DNA of 64,000 bases from Odiellus spinosus (Eukaryota > Arthropoda > Arachnida > Opiliones > Phalangiidae): NCBI GenBank assembly GCA_963920705.1, contig CAWUCO010000291.1:2294001-2358000 (forward strand), written 5' to 3'. Under the pieces are notes generated by a model, which had not been told where the DNA came from, did no database searches, and was given only the letters and a program-made list of their open reading frames with translations. A program made the position numbers and the translations under genes. Positions 1-12,122 of the stretch are shown in pieces. The stretch's first letter is position 1; every line of letters starts with the position of its first letter.

Positions 1-1224
1 ACACTTGGGAAATTTTTCGATCTATACTTGGGAAAGTTTTCGATCTATACTTGGTAAATTTTTGGATCTATACTTGGGAAATTTTTGAATCTCTACTTGG
101 GAAATTTTTGAATCTCTACACTGGAAATTTTTGAATCTCTACTTGGGAAATTTTTGGATCTATACTTGGGAAATTTTTGAATCTCTACTTGGGAAATTTT
201 TGGATCTATACTTGGGAAATTTTTGGATCTAAACTTGGGAAATTTTTGGATCTACACTTGGGAAATTTTTCGATCTATACTTGGGAAAGTTTTCGATCTA
301 TACTTGGTAAATTTTTGGATCTATACTTGGGAAATTTTTGAATCTCTACTTGGGAAATTTTTGAATCTCTACTTTGGAAATTTTTGAATCTCTACTTGGT
401 AAATTTTTGAATCTCTACTTGGGAAATTTTTGAATCTCTACTTGGGAAATTTTTGAATCTCTACTTGGGAAATTTTTGGATCTATACTTGGGAAATTTTT
501 GGATCTATACTTTTGAAAGTTTTGGATCTATACTTGGGAAATTTTTGGATCTATACCTGGAAAATTTTTAGTTCTATACTTGGGAAATTTTTGGATCTAT
601 ACTTATGAAATTTTTGAATCTCTACTTGGGAAATTTTTGAATCTCTACTTTGGATATTTTTGAATCTCTACTTGGGAAATTTTTGCATCTATACTTGGGA
701 AATTTTTGGATCTATACTTGGGAAATTTTTCGATCTATACTTGGGAAATTTTTGGATCTATACTTGGGAAATTTTTGGATCTATACTTGGGAAATTTTTG
801 GATCTATACTTGGGAAATTTTTGGATCTATACTTGGGACATTTTTGGATCTATACTTGGGGAATTTTTCGATCTATACTTGGGAAATTTTTCGACCTATA
901 CTTGGGAAATTTTTCGATCTATACTTGGGAAATTTTTGGATCTATACTTGGGAAATTTTTGAATCTCTACTTGGGAAATTTTTGAATCTCTACACTGGAA
1001 ATTTTTGAATCTCTACTTGGGAAATTTTTGGATCTATACTTGGGAAATTTTTGAATCTCTACTTGGGAAATTTTTGAATCTCTACTTGGGAAATTTTTGA
1101 ATCTCTACTTGGAAAATTTTTGAATCTCTTCTTGGGAAATTTTTGAATCTCTACTTGGGAAATTTTTGAATCTCTACTTGGGAAATTTTTGAATCTCTGC
1201 TTGGGAAATTTTTGAATCTCTACT
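1..1224 (+). repeat. Mixed satellite block carrying markers of all three domains
   Basis: The window opens inside a domain 1 closing cassette (1-60) and has a second one at about 242-320. At about 553-590 there is a CCTGGAAAATTTTTAGTTC pair, the hallmark of domain 3 anchors. From 650 to about 985 there is a domain 2 style cassette: TTTGGATATTTTTG, GCATCTATAC, GGGACATTTTTG, GGGGAATTTTTC and CGACCTATAC. An A-type run follows to 1224. It is the only stretch seen that mixes markers of all three domains. Confidence 0.8.
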
Positions 1225-2649
1225 TTGGAAATCTTTGAATCTCTACTTGGGAAATTTTTGGATCTATACTTGGGAAATTTTTGGATCTATACTTGGGAAA
1301 TTTTAAGATCTATACTTGGGAAATTTTTGGATCTATACTTGGGAAATTTTTGGATCTATACTTGGGAAATTTTTGGATCTATACTTGGGAAATTTTTGGA
1401 TCTATACTTGGGAAAATTTTGGATCTAAACTTGGGAAATTTTTGGATCTATTCTTGGGAAATTTTTCGATCTATACTTGGGAAAATTTTGATCTATACTT
1501 GGGAAATTTTTGGATCTATACTTGGGAAATTTTTGGATCTATACTTGGGAAATTTTTGGATCTATACTTGGGAAATATTTGGATCTATACTTGGGAAATT
1601 TTTGGATCTATACTTCGGAAATTTTTGGATCTATACTTGGGAAATTTTTGGATCTAAACTTGGGAAATTTTTGGATCTATTCTTGGGAAATTTTTCGATC
1701 TATACTTGAGAAATTTTTTGATCTATACTTGGGAAATTTTAGGATCTATACTTGGGAAATTTTTGGATATATACTTGGGAAATTTTTGGATATATACTTG
1801 GGAAATTTTTGGATCTATACTTGGGAAATTTTTGGATCTATACTTGGGAAATTTTTCGATCTATACTTGGGAAATTTTTGGATCTATACTTGGGAAATTT
1901 TTCTATCTATACTTGGGAAATTTTTGGATCTATACTTGGGAAATTTTTGGATCTACACTTGGGAAATTTTTCGATCTATACTTGGGAAAGTTTTCGATCT
2001 ATACTTGGTAAATTTTTGGATCTATACTTATGAAATTTTTTAATCTCTACTTGGGAAATTTTTGAATCTCTACACTGGAAATTTTTGAATCTCTACTTGG
2101 GAAATTTTTGGATCTATACTTGGGAAATTTTTGAATCTCTACTTGGGAAATTTTTGAATCTCTACTTGGGAAATTTTTGAATCTCTGCTTGGGAAATTTT
2201 TGAATCTCTACTTTGGAAATTTTTGAATCTCTACTTGGGAAATTTTTGAATCTCTACTTGGGAAATTTTTGAATCGCTACTTGGGAAATTTTTGAATCTC
2301 TACTTTGGAAATTTTTGAATCTCTACTTGGGAAATTTTTGAATCTCTACTTGGGAAATTTTTGTATCTCTACTTGGGAAATTTTTGAATCTATACTTGGA
2401 AAATTTTTGAATCTCTACTTGGGAAATTTTTGAATCTCTACTTTGGAAATTTTTGAATCTCTACTTTGGAAATTTTTGAATCTCTACTTGGGAAACTTTT
2501 GAATCTCTACTTTGGAAATTTTTGTATCTCTACTTGGGAAATTTTTGAATCTATACTTGGAAAATTTTTGAATCTCTACTTGGGAAATTTTTGAATCTCT
2601 ACTTTGGAAATTTTTGAATCTCTACTTGGGAAATTTTTGAATCTCTACT
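1225..2649 (+). repeat. Domain 1 HOR unit, 1,425 bp
   Basis: The unit equals 62 monomers minus one base. The missing base lies in a GGGAAAATTTTGATC monomer near 1480-1492. The G-type half runs to about 2040 and ends in the closing cassette at about 1955-2035. The A-type half that follows contains GAATCGCTAC, GTATCTCTAC and GGGAAACTTTTG variants. The G half is longer than in most units. Confidence 0.78.
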
Positions 2650-3546
2650 TTGGAAATCTTTGAATCTCTACTTGGGAAATTTTTGGATCTATACTTGGGA
2701 AATTTTTGGATCTATACTTGGTAAATTTTTGGATCTATACTTGGGAAATTTTTGGATCTATACTTGGGAAATTTTTGGATCTATACTTGGTAAATTTTTG
2801 GATCTATACTTGGGAAATTTTTGGATCTATACTTGGGAAATTTTTGGATCTAAACTTGGGAAATTTTTGGATCTATTCTTGGGAAATTTTTCGATCTATA
2901 CTTGGGAAATTTTTGGATCTATACTTTGGAAATTTTAGGATCTATACTTGGGAAATTTTTGGATATATACTTGGGAAATTTTTGGATCTATACTTGGGAA
3001 ATTTTTGGATCTATACTTGGGAAATTTTTGGATCTATACTTGGGAAATTTTTGGATCTATACTTGGGAAATTTTTGGATCTATACTTGGGAAATTTTTGG
3101 ATCTAAACTTGGGAAATTTTTGGATCTACACTTGGGAAATTTTTCGATCTATACTTGGGAAAGTTTTCGATCTATACTTGGTAAATTTTTGGATCTATAC
3201 TTGGGAAATTTTTGAATCTCTACTTGGGAAATTTTTGAATCGCTACACTGGAAATTTTTGAATCTCTACTTGGGAAATTTTTGGATCTATACTTGGGAAA
3301 TTTTTGAATCTCTACTTGGGAAATTTTTGAATCTCTACTTGGGAAATTTTTGAATCTCTACTTGGGAAATTTTTGAATCTCTACTTGGAAAATTTTTGAA
3401 TCTCTTCTTGGGAAATTTTTGAATCTCTACTTGGGAAATTTTTGAATCTCTACTTTGGAAATTTTTGAATCTCTAATTTGGAAATTTTTGAATCTCTACT
3501 TGGGAAATTTTTGAATCTCTACTTGGGAAATTTTTGAATCTCTACT
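2650..3546 (+). repeat. Domain 1 HOR unit, 897 bp (39 monomers)
   Basis: Exact 23-base register. The G half carries two TTGGTAAATTTTT units early (about 2718 and 2790), then GGATCTAAAC, GGATCTATTC and GGATATATAC. The closing cassette lies at about 3125-3190. Here the closer is followed by a normal GGGAAA unit instead of CTTATGAAA, and by GAATCGCTACACTGG, a detail shared with the unit ending at 7893. Confidence 0.78.
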
Positions 3547-4236
3547 TTGGAAATCTTTGAATCTCTACTTGGGAAATTTTTGGATCTATACTTGGAAAAC
3601 TTTTGGATCTATACTTGGGAAATTTTTGGATCTATACTTGGGAAATTTTTGGATCTATACTTGGGAAATTTTTGGATATATACTTGGGAAATTTTTGGAT
3701 CTATACTTGGGAAATTTTTGGATCTATACTTGGGAAATTTTTGAATCTCTACTTGGGAAATTTTTGAATCTCTACTTGGAAAATTTTTGAATCTCTTCTT
3801 GGGAAATTTTTGAATCTCTACTTGGGAAATTTTTGAATCTCTACTTGGGAAATTTTTGAATCTCTGCTTGGGAAATTTTTGAATCTTTACTTTGGAAATT
3901 TTTGAATCTCTACTTGGGAAATTTTTGAACCTCTACTTGGGAAATTTTTGAATCTCTACTTGGGAAATTTTTGAATCTCTACTTTGGAAATTTTTGAATC
4001 TCTACTTGGGAAATTTTTGAATCTCTACTTGGGAAATTTTTGTATCTCTACTTGGGAAATTTTTGAATCTATACTTGGAAAATTTTTGAATCTCTACTTG
4101 GGAAATTTTTGAATCTCTACTTTGGAAATTTTTGAATCTCTACTTTGGAAATTTTTGAATCTCTACTTGGGAAATTTTTGAATCTCTACTTGGGAAATTT
4201 TTGAATCTCTACTTGGGAAATTTTTTAATCTCTACT
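3547..4236 (+). repeat. Domain 1 HOR unit, 690 bp (30 monomers)
   Basis: Short unit in exact register. The G half is only about 180 bases and lacks the GGATCTAAAC, GGATCTATTC and closing-cassette markers, so it looks like a unit with most of its G half deleted. The A half has GAATCTTTAC and GAACCTCTAC variants. Confidence 0.72.
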
Positions 4237-5478
4237 TTGGAAATCTTTGAATCTCTACTTGGGAAATTTTTGGATCTATACTTGGGAAATTTTTGGATCT
4301 ATACTTGGGAAATTTTTGGATCTATACTTGGGAAATTTTTTGATCTATACTTGGGATATTTTTGGATCTATACTTGTAAAATTTTTGGATCTAAACTTGG
4401 GAAATTTTTGGATCTATTCTTGGGAAATTTTTCGATCTATACTTGGGAAATTTTTGGATCTATACTTGGGAAATTTTAGGATCTATACTTGGGAAATTTT
4501 TGGATATATACTTGGGAAATTTTTGGATCTATACTTGGGAAATTTTTCGATCTATACTTGGGAAATTTTTGGATCTATACTTGGGAAATTTTTGGATCTA
4601 TACTTGGGAAATTTTTGGATCTATACTTGGGAAATTTTTGGATCTATACTTGGGAAATTTTTGGATCTATACTTGGGAAATTTTTGGATCTATACTTGGG
4701 AAATTTTTTGATCTATACTTGGGATATTTTTGGATCTATACTTGTAAAATTTTTGGATCTAAACTTGGGAAATTTTTGGATCTATTCTTGGGAAATTTTT
4801 CGATCTATACTTGGGAAATTTTTGGATCTATACTTGGGAAATTTTAGGATCTATACTTGGGAAATTTTTGGATATATACTTGGGAAATTTTTGGATCTAT
4901 ACTTGGGAAATTTTTGGATCTATACTTGGGAAATTTTTGGATCTATACTTGGGAAATTTTTGGATCTATTCTTGGGAAATTTTTCGATCTATACTTGGGA
5001 AATTTTTCGATCTATACTTGGGAAATTTTTGGATCTATACTTGGGAAATTTTTGGATCTATACTTGGGAAATTTTTGGATCTATACTTGGGAAATTTTTG
5101 GATCTATACTTGGGAAATTTTTGGATCTATACTTGGGAAATTTTTGGATCTCTTCTTGGGAAATTTTTGAATCTCTACTTGGGAAATTTTTGAATCTCTA
5201 CTTGGGAAATTTTTGAATCTCTGCTTGGGAAATTTTTGAATCTCTACTTTGGAAATTTTTGAATCTCTACTTGGGAAATTTTTGAATCTCTACTTGGGAA
5301 ATTTTTGAATCTCTACTTGGGAAATTTTTGAATCTCTACTTGGGAAATTTTTGAATCTCTGCTTGGGAAATTTTTGAATCTCTACTTTGGAAATTTTTGA
5401 ATCTCTACTTGGGAAATTTTTGAATCTCTACTTGGGAAATTTTTGAATCTCTACTTGGGAAATTTTTGAATCTCTACT
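4237..5478 (+). repeat. Domain 1 HOR unit, 1,242 bp, with internal 368-bp duplication
   Basis: 54 monomers in exact register. A 16-monomer segment is repeated in tandem: the markers TTTTTTGATC, GGGATATTTTTGG and CTTGTAAAATTTTT, followed by GGATCTAAAC and GGATCTATTC, appear at about 4337-4425 and again 368 bases later at about 4705-4793. The unit has no CTACAC closing cassette; it goes from G types through a GGATCTCTTC monomer at about 5150 to A types. Confidence 0.78.
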
Positions 5479-6766
5479 TTGGAAATTTTTGAATCTCTAC
5501 TTGGGAAATTTTTGGATCTATACTTGGGAAATTTTTGGATCTATACTTGGGAAATTTTTGGATCTATACTTGGGAAATTTTTGGATCTAAACTTGGCAAA
5601 TTTTTGGATCTATTCTTGGGAAATTTTTCGATCTATACTTGGGAAATTTTTGGATCTATACTTGGGAAATTTTAGGATCTATACTTGGGAAATTTTTGGA
5701 TATATACTTGGGAAATTTTTGGATCTATACTTGGGAAATTTTTGGATCTATACTTGGGAAATTTTTGGATCTATTCTTGGGAAATTTTTCGATCTATACT
5801 TGGTAAATTTTTCTATCTATACTTGGGAAATTTTTGGATCTATACTTGGGAAATTTTTGGATCTATACTTGGGAAATTTTTATATCTATAATTGGGAAAT
5901 TTTTGGATCTATACTTGGGAAATTTTTGGATCTATACTTGGGAAATTTTTGGATCTATACTTCGGAAATTTTTGGATCTATACTTGGGAAATTTTTGGAT
6001 CTAAACTTGGGAAATTTTTGGATCTATTCTTGGGAAATTTTTCGATCTATACTTGGGAAATTTTTGGATCTATACTTGGGAAATTTTAGGATCTATACTT
6101 TTGAAATTTTTGGATATATACTTGGGAAATTTTTGGATCTATACTTGGGAAATTTTTGGATCTATACTTGGGAAATTTTTCGATCTATACTTGGGAAATT
6201 TTTGGATCTATACTTGGGAAATTTTTGGATCTATACTTGGGAAATTTTTGGATCTATACTTGGGAAATTTTTGGATCTAAACTTGGGAAATTTTTGGATC
6301 TACACTTTGGAAATTTTTCGATCTATACTTGGGAAAGTTTTCGATCTATACTTGGTAAATTTTTGGATCTATACTTATGAAATTTTTTAATCTCTACTTG
6401 GGAAATTTTTGAATCTCTACACTGGAAATTTTTGAATCTCTACTTGGGAAATTTTTGGATCTCTACTTGGGAAATTTTTGAATCTCTACTTGGGAAATTT
6501 TTGAATCTCTACTTGGGAAATTTTTGAATCTCTACTTGGGAAATTTTTGAATCTCTACTTGGGAAATTTTTGAATCTCTTCTTGGGAAATTTTTGAATCT
6601 CTACTTGGGAAATTTTTGAATCTCTACTTTGGAAATTTTTGAATCTCTACTTTGGAAATTTTTGAATCTCTACTTGGGAAATTTTTGAATCTCTACTTGG
6701 GAAATTTTTGAATCTCTACTTGGGAAATTTTTGAATCTCTACTTGAGAAATTTTTGAATCTCTACT
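5479..6766 (+). repeat. Domain 1 HOR unit, 1,288 bp (56 monomers)
   Basis: The opening monomer reads CTTTGGAAATTTTTG, without the usual C of AAATCTTTG. The GGATCTAAAC / GGATCTATTC / TTTTAGG / GGATATATAC series occurs twice (from about 5585 and about 5998), so the G half is a double module. The closing cassette is at about 6295-6370. One GGATCTCTAC monomer near 6450 combines G and A type features. Confidence 0.75.
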
Positions 6767-7893
6767 TGGGAAACTTTTGGATCTAAACTTGGGAAATTTT
6801 TGGATCTATTCTTGGGAAATTTTTCGATCTAAACTTGGGAAATTTTTGGATCTATACTTGGGAAATTTTTGGATATATACTTGGGAAATTTTTGGATCTA
6901 TACTTGGGAAATTTTTGGATCTATACTTGGGAAATTTTTGGATCTATACTTGGGAAATTTTTGGATCTATTCTTGGGAAATTTATCGATCTATACTTGGG
7001 AAACTTTTGGATCTATACTTGGGAAATTTTTGGATCTATACTTGGGAAATTTTTGGATCTATACTTGGGAAATTTTTGGATCTAAACTTGGGAAATTTTT
7101 GGATCTATACTTGGGAAATTTTTGGATCTATACTTGGGAAATTTTTGGATCTAAACTTGGGAAATTTTTGGATCTATTCTTGGGAAATTTTTCGATCTAT
7201 ACTTGGGAAATTTTTGGATCTATACTTTGGAAATTTTAGGATCTATACTTGGGAAATTTTTGGATATATACTTGGGAAATTTTTGGATCTATACTTGGGA
7301 AATTTTTGGATCTATACTTGGGAAATTTTTGGATCTATACTTGGGAAATTTTTGGATCTATACTTGGGAAATTTTTGGATCTATACTTGGGAAATGTTTG
7401 GATCTAAACTTGGGAAATTTTTGGATCTACACTTGGGAAATTTTTCGATCTATACTTGGGAAAGTTTTCGATCTATACTTGGTAAATTTTTGGATCTATA
7501 CTTGGGAAATTTTTGAATCTCTACTTGGGAAATTTTTGAATCGCTACACTGGAAATTTTTGAATCTCTACTTGGGAAATTTTTGGATCTATACTTGGGAA
7601 ATTTTTGAATCTCTACTTGGGAAATTTTTGAATCTCTACTTGGGAAATTTTTGAATCTCTACTTGGGAAATTTTTGAATCTCTACTTGGAAAATTTTTGA
7701 ATCTCTTCTTGGGAAATTTTTGAATCTCTACTTGGGAAATTTTTGAATCTCTACTTGGGAAATTTTTGAATCTCTGCTTGGGAAATTTTTGAATCTCTAC
7801 TTTGGAAATTTTTGAATCTCTACTTATGAAATTTTTGAATCTCTACTTGGGAAATTTTTGAATCTCTACTTGGGAAATTTTTGAATCCCTACT
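6767..7893 (+). repeat. Domain 1 HOR unit, 1,127 bp, missing its usual opening monomer
   Basis: 49 monomers. The A-to-G switch occurs directly through GGGAAACTTTTGG at about 6770-6780, so the TTTGGAAATC opening monomer is missing. Two GGATCTAAAC series follow (from about 6779 and about 7150). The closing cassette at about 7430-7490 ends as in the unit closing near 3190, followed by GAATCGCTACACTGG. Confidence 0.75.
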
Positions 7894-9111
7894 TTGGAAA
7901 TCTTTGAATCTCTACTTGGGAAATTTTTGGATCTATACTTGGGAAATTTTTGGATCTATACTTGGGAAATTTTTGGATCTATTCTTGGGAAATTTTTCGA
8001 TCTATACTTGGGAAATTTTTTGATCTATACTTGGGAAATTTTAGGATCTATACTTGGGAAATTTTTGGATATATACTTGGGAAATTTTTGGATCTATACT
8101 TGGGAAATTTTTGGATCTATACTTGGGAAATTTTTCGATCTATACTTGGGAAATTTTTCGATCTATACTTGGGAAATTTTTGGATCTATACTTGGAAATT
8201 TTTGGATCTATACTTGGGAAATTTTTGGATCTATACTTGGGAAATTTTTGGATCTACACTTGGGAAATTTTTCGATCTATACTTGGGAAAGTTTTCGATC
8301 TATACTTGGTAAATTTTTGGATCTATACTTATGAAATTTTTTAATCTCTACTTGGGAAATTTTTGAATCTCTACACTGGAAATTTTTGAATCTCTACTTG
8401 GGAAATTTTTGGATCTATACTTGGGAAATTTTTGAATCTCTACTTGGGAAATTTTTGAATCTCTACTTGGGAAATTTTTGAATCTCTACTTGGGAAATTT
8501 TTGAATCTCTACTTGGGAAATTTTTGAATCTCTACTTGGGAAATTTTTGAATCTCTGCTTGGGAAATTTTTGAATCTCTACTTTGGAAATTTTTGAATCT
8601 CTACTTGGGAAATTTTTGAATCTCTACTTGGGAAATTTTTGAATCTCTACTTGGGAAATTTTTGAATCTCTACTTGGGAAATTTTTGAATCTCTACTTTG
8701 GAAATTTTTGAATCTCTACTTGGGAAATTTTTGAATCTCAACTTGGGAAATTTTTGTATCTCTACTTGGGAAATTTTTGAATCTATACTTGGAAAATTTT
8801 TGAATCTCTACTTGGAAAATTTTTGAATCTCTACTTTGGAAATTTTTGAATCTCTACTTTGGAAATTTTTGAATCTCTACTTGGGAAACTTTTGAATCTC
8901 TACTTTGGAAATTTTTGTATCTCTACTTGGGAAATTTTTGAATCTATACTTGGAAAATTTTTGAATCTCTACTTGGGAAATTTTTGAATCTCTACTTTGG
9001 AAATTTTTGAATCTCTACTTTGGAAATTTTTGAATCTCTACTTGGGAAACTTTTGAATCTCTACTTGGGAAATTTTTGAATCTCTACTTGGGAAATTTTT
9101 GAATCTCTACT
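7894..9111 (+). repeat. Domain 1 HOR unit, 1,218 bp, first of a tandem pair
   Basis: 53 monomers minus one base; the 22-base monomer (CTTGGAAATTTTTGG) is near 8191-8203. Its G half is compact and has no GGATCTAAAC monomer. The A half holds a GAATCTCAAC variant near 8737. The next unit repeats the same markers at exactly +1,218. Confidence 0.88.
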
Positions 9112-10329
9112 TTGGAAATCTTTGAATCTCTACTTGGGAAATTTTTGGATCTATACTTGGGAAATTTTTGGATCTATACTTGGGAAATTTTTGGATCTAT
9201 TCTTGGGAAATTTTTCGATCTATACTTGGGAAATTTTTTGATCTATACTTGGGAAATTTTAGGATCTATACTTGGGAAATTTTTGGATATATACTTGGGA
9301 AATTTTTGGATCTATACTTGGGAAATTTTTGGATCTATACTTGGGAAATTTTTCGATCTATACTTGGGAAATTTTTCGATCTATACTTGGGAAATTTTTG
9401 GATCTATACTTGGAAATTTTTGGATCTATACTTGGGAAATTTTTGGATCTATACTTGGGAAATTTTTGGATCTACACTTGGGAAATTTTTCGATCTATAC
9501 TTGGGAAAGTTTTCGATCTATACTTGGTAAATTTTTGGATCTATACTTATGAAATTTTTTAATCTCTACTTGGGAAATTTTTGAATCTCTACACTGGAAA
9601 TTTTTGAATCTCTACTTGGGAAATTTTTGGATCTATACTTGGGAAATTTTTGAATCTCTACTTGGGAAATTTTTGAATCTCTACTTGGGAAATTTTTGAA
9701 TCTCTACTTGGGAAATTTTTGAATCTCTACTTGGGAAATTTTTGAATCTCTACTTGGGAAATTTTTGAATCTCTGCTTGGGAAATTTTTGAATCTCTACT
9801 TTGGAAATTTTTGAATCTCTACTTGGGAAATTTTTGAATCTCTACTTGGGAAATTTTTGAATCTCTACTTGGGAAATTTTTGAATCTCTACTTGGGAAAT
9901 TTTTGAATCTCTACTTTGGAAATTTTTGAATCTCTACTTGGGAAATTTTTGAATCTCAACTTGGGAAATTTTTGTATCTCTACTTGGGAAATTTTTGAAT
10001 CTATACTTGGAAAATTTTTGAATCTCTACTTGGAAAATTTTTGAATCTCTACTTTGGAAATTTTTGAATCTCTACTTTGGAAATTTTTGAATCTCTACTT
10101 GGGAAACTTTTGAATCTCTACTTTGGAAATTTTTGTATCTCTACTTGGGAAATTTTTGAATCTATACTTGGAAAATTTTTGAATCTCTACTTGGGAAATT
10201 TTTGAATCTCTACTTTGGAAATTTTTGAATCTCTACTTTGGAAATTTTTGAATCTCTACTTGGGAAACTTTTGAATCTCTACTTGGGAAATTTTTGAATC
10301 TCTACTTGGGAAATTTTTGAATCTCTACT
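9112..10329 (+). repeat. Domain 1 HOR unit, 1,218 bp, second of a tandem pair
   Basis: Copy of 7894-9111 at an offset of 1,218 bases, including the 22-base monomer near 9409-9421 and the GAATCTCAAC variant near 9955. I saw no difference in the stretches compared. This implies a very recent duplication, or continued homogenisation by unequal exchange or gene conversion. Confidence 0.88.
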
Positions 10330-10881
10330 TTGGAAATCTTTGAATCTCTACTTGGGAAATTTTTGGATCTATACTTGGGAAATTTTTGGATCTATACTTG
10401 GGAAATTTTTGGATCTATACTTGGGAAATTTTTGGATCTATACTTGGGAAATTTTTGGATCTATACTTGGGAAATTTTTGGATCTATACTTGGGAAATTT
10501 TTGGATCTATACTTGGGAAATTTTTGGATCTAAACTTGGGAAATTTTTGGATCTATTCTTGGGAAATTTTTCGATCTATACTTGGGAAATTTTTGGATCT
10601 ATACTTTGGAAATTTTAGGATCTATACTTGGGAAATTTTTGGATATATACTTGGGAAATTTTTGGATCTATACTTGGGAAATTTTTGAATCTCTACTTGG
10701 GAAATTTTTGAATCTCTACTTGGGAAATTTTTGAATCTCTACTTGGGAAATTTTTGAATCTCTACTTGGGAAATTTTTGAATCTCTGCTTGGGCAATTTT
10801 TGAATCTCTACTTGGGAAATTTTTGAATCTCTACTTGGGAAATTTTTGAATCTCTACTTGGGAAATTTTTGAATCTCTACT
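10330..10881 (+). repeat. Domain 1 HOR unit, 552 bp (24 monomers)
   Basis: Shortest complete unit of domain 1. The G half runs through GGATCTAAAC, GGATCTATTC, CTTTGGAAATTTTAGG and GGATATATAC, then breaks off at about 10,688 into A types with no closing cassette. Its start closely matches the unit beginning at 13365. One GGGCAATTTTTG monomer lies near 10,792. Confidence 0.78.
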
Positions 10882-12122
10882 TTGGAAATCTTTGAATCTC
10901 TATTTGGGAAATTTTTGGATCTATACTTGGGAAATTTTTGGATCTATACTTGGGAAATTTTTGGATCTATTCTTGGGAAATTTTTCGATCTATACTTAGG
11001 AAATTTTTTGATCTATACTTGGGAAATTTTAGGATCTATACTTGGGAAATTTTTGGATATATACTTGGGAAATTTTTGGATCTATACTTGGGAAATTTTT
11101 GGATCTATAATTGGGAAATTTTTCGATCTATACTTGGGAAATTTTTGGATCTATACTTGGGAAATTTTTGGATCTATACTTGGGAAATTTTTGGATCTAT
11201 ACTTGGGAAATTTTTGGATCTAAACTTGGGAAATTTTTGGATCTACACTTGGGAAATTTTTCGATCTATACTTGGGAAAGTTTTCGATCTATACTTGGTA
11301 AATTTTTGGATCTATACTTATGAAATTTTTTAATCTCTACTTGGGAAATTTTTGAATCTCTACACTGGAAATTTTTGAATCTCTACTTGGGAAATTTTTG
11401 GATCTATACTTGGGAAATTTTTGAATCTCTACTTGGGAAATTTTTGAATCTCTACTTGAGAAATTTTTGAATCTCTACTTGGGAAATTTTTGAATCTCTA
11501 CTTGGGAAATTTTTGAATCTCTACTTGGGAAATTTTTGAATCTCTGCTTGGGAAATTTTTGAATCTCTACTTTGGAAATTTTTGAATCTCTACTTGGGAA
11601 ATTTTTGAATCTCTACTTGGGAAATTTTTGAATCTCTACTTGGGAAATTTTTGAATCTCTACTTGGGAAATTTTTGAATCTCTACTTTGGAAATTTTTGA
11701 ATCTCTACTTGGGAAATTTTTGAATCTCTACTTGGGAAATTTTTGTATCTCTACTTGGGAAATTTTTGAATCTATACTTCTAAAATTTTTAATCTCTACT
11801 TGGAAAATTTTTGAATCTCTACTTTGGAAATTTTTGAATCTCTACTTTGGAAATTTTTGAATCTCTACTTGGGAAACTTTTGAATCTCTACTTTGGAAAT
11901 TTTTGTATCTCTACTTGGGAAATTTTTGAATCTATACTTGGAAAATTTTTGAATCTCTACTTGGGAAATTTTTGAATCTCTACTTTGGAAATTTTTGAAT
12001 CTCTACTTTGGAAATTTTTGAATCTCTACTTGGGAAACTTTTGAATCTCTACTTGGGAAATTTTTGAATCTCTACTTGGGAAATTTTTGAATCTCTACTT
12101 TGGAAATCTTTGAATCTCTACT
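10882..12122 (+). repeat. Domain 1 HOR unit, 1,241 bp, first of a near-identical pair
   Basis: 54 monomers minus one base. The missing base is the G after CTTCTAAAATTTTT near 11,778-11,792. Markers include CTATTTGGG near 10,900, CTTAGGAAA near 10,995 and GGATCTATAATTGGG near 11,105. The unit ends with a second TTTGGAAATCTTTG monomer immediately before the next one. Confidence 0.85.
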
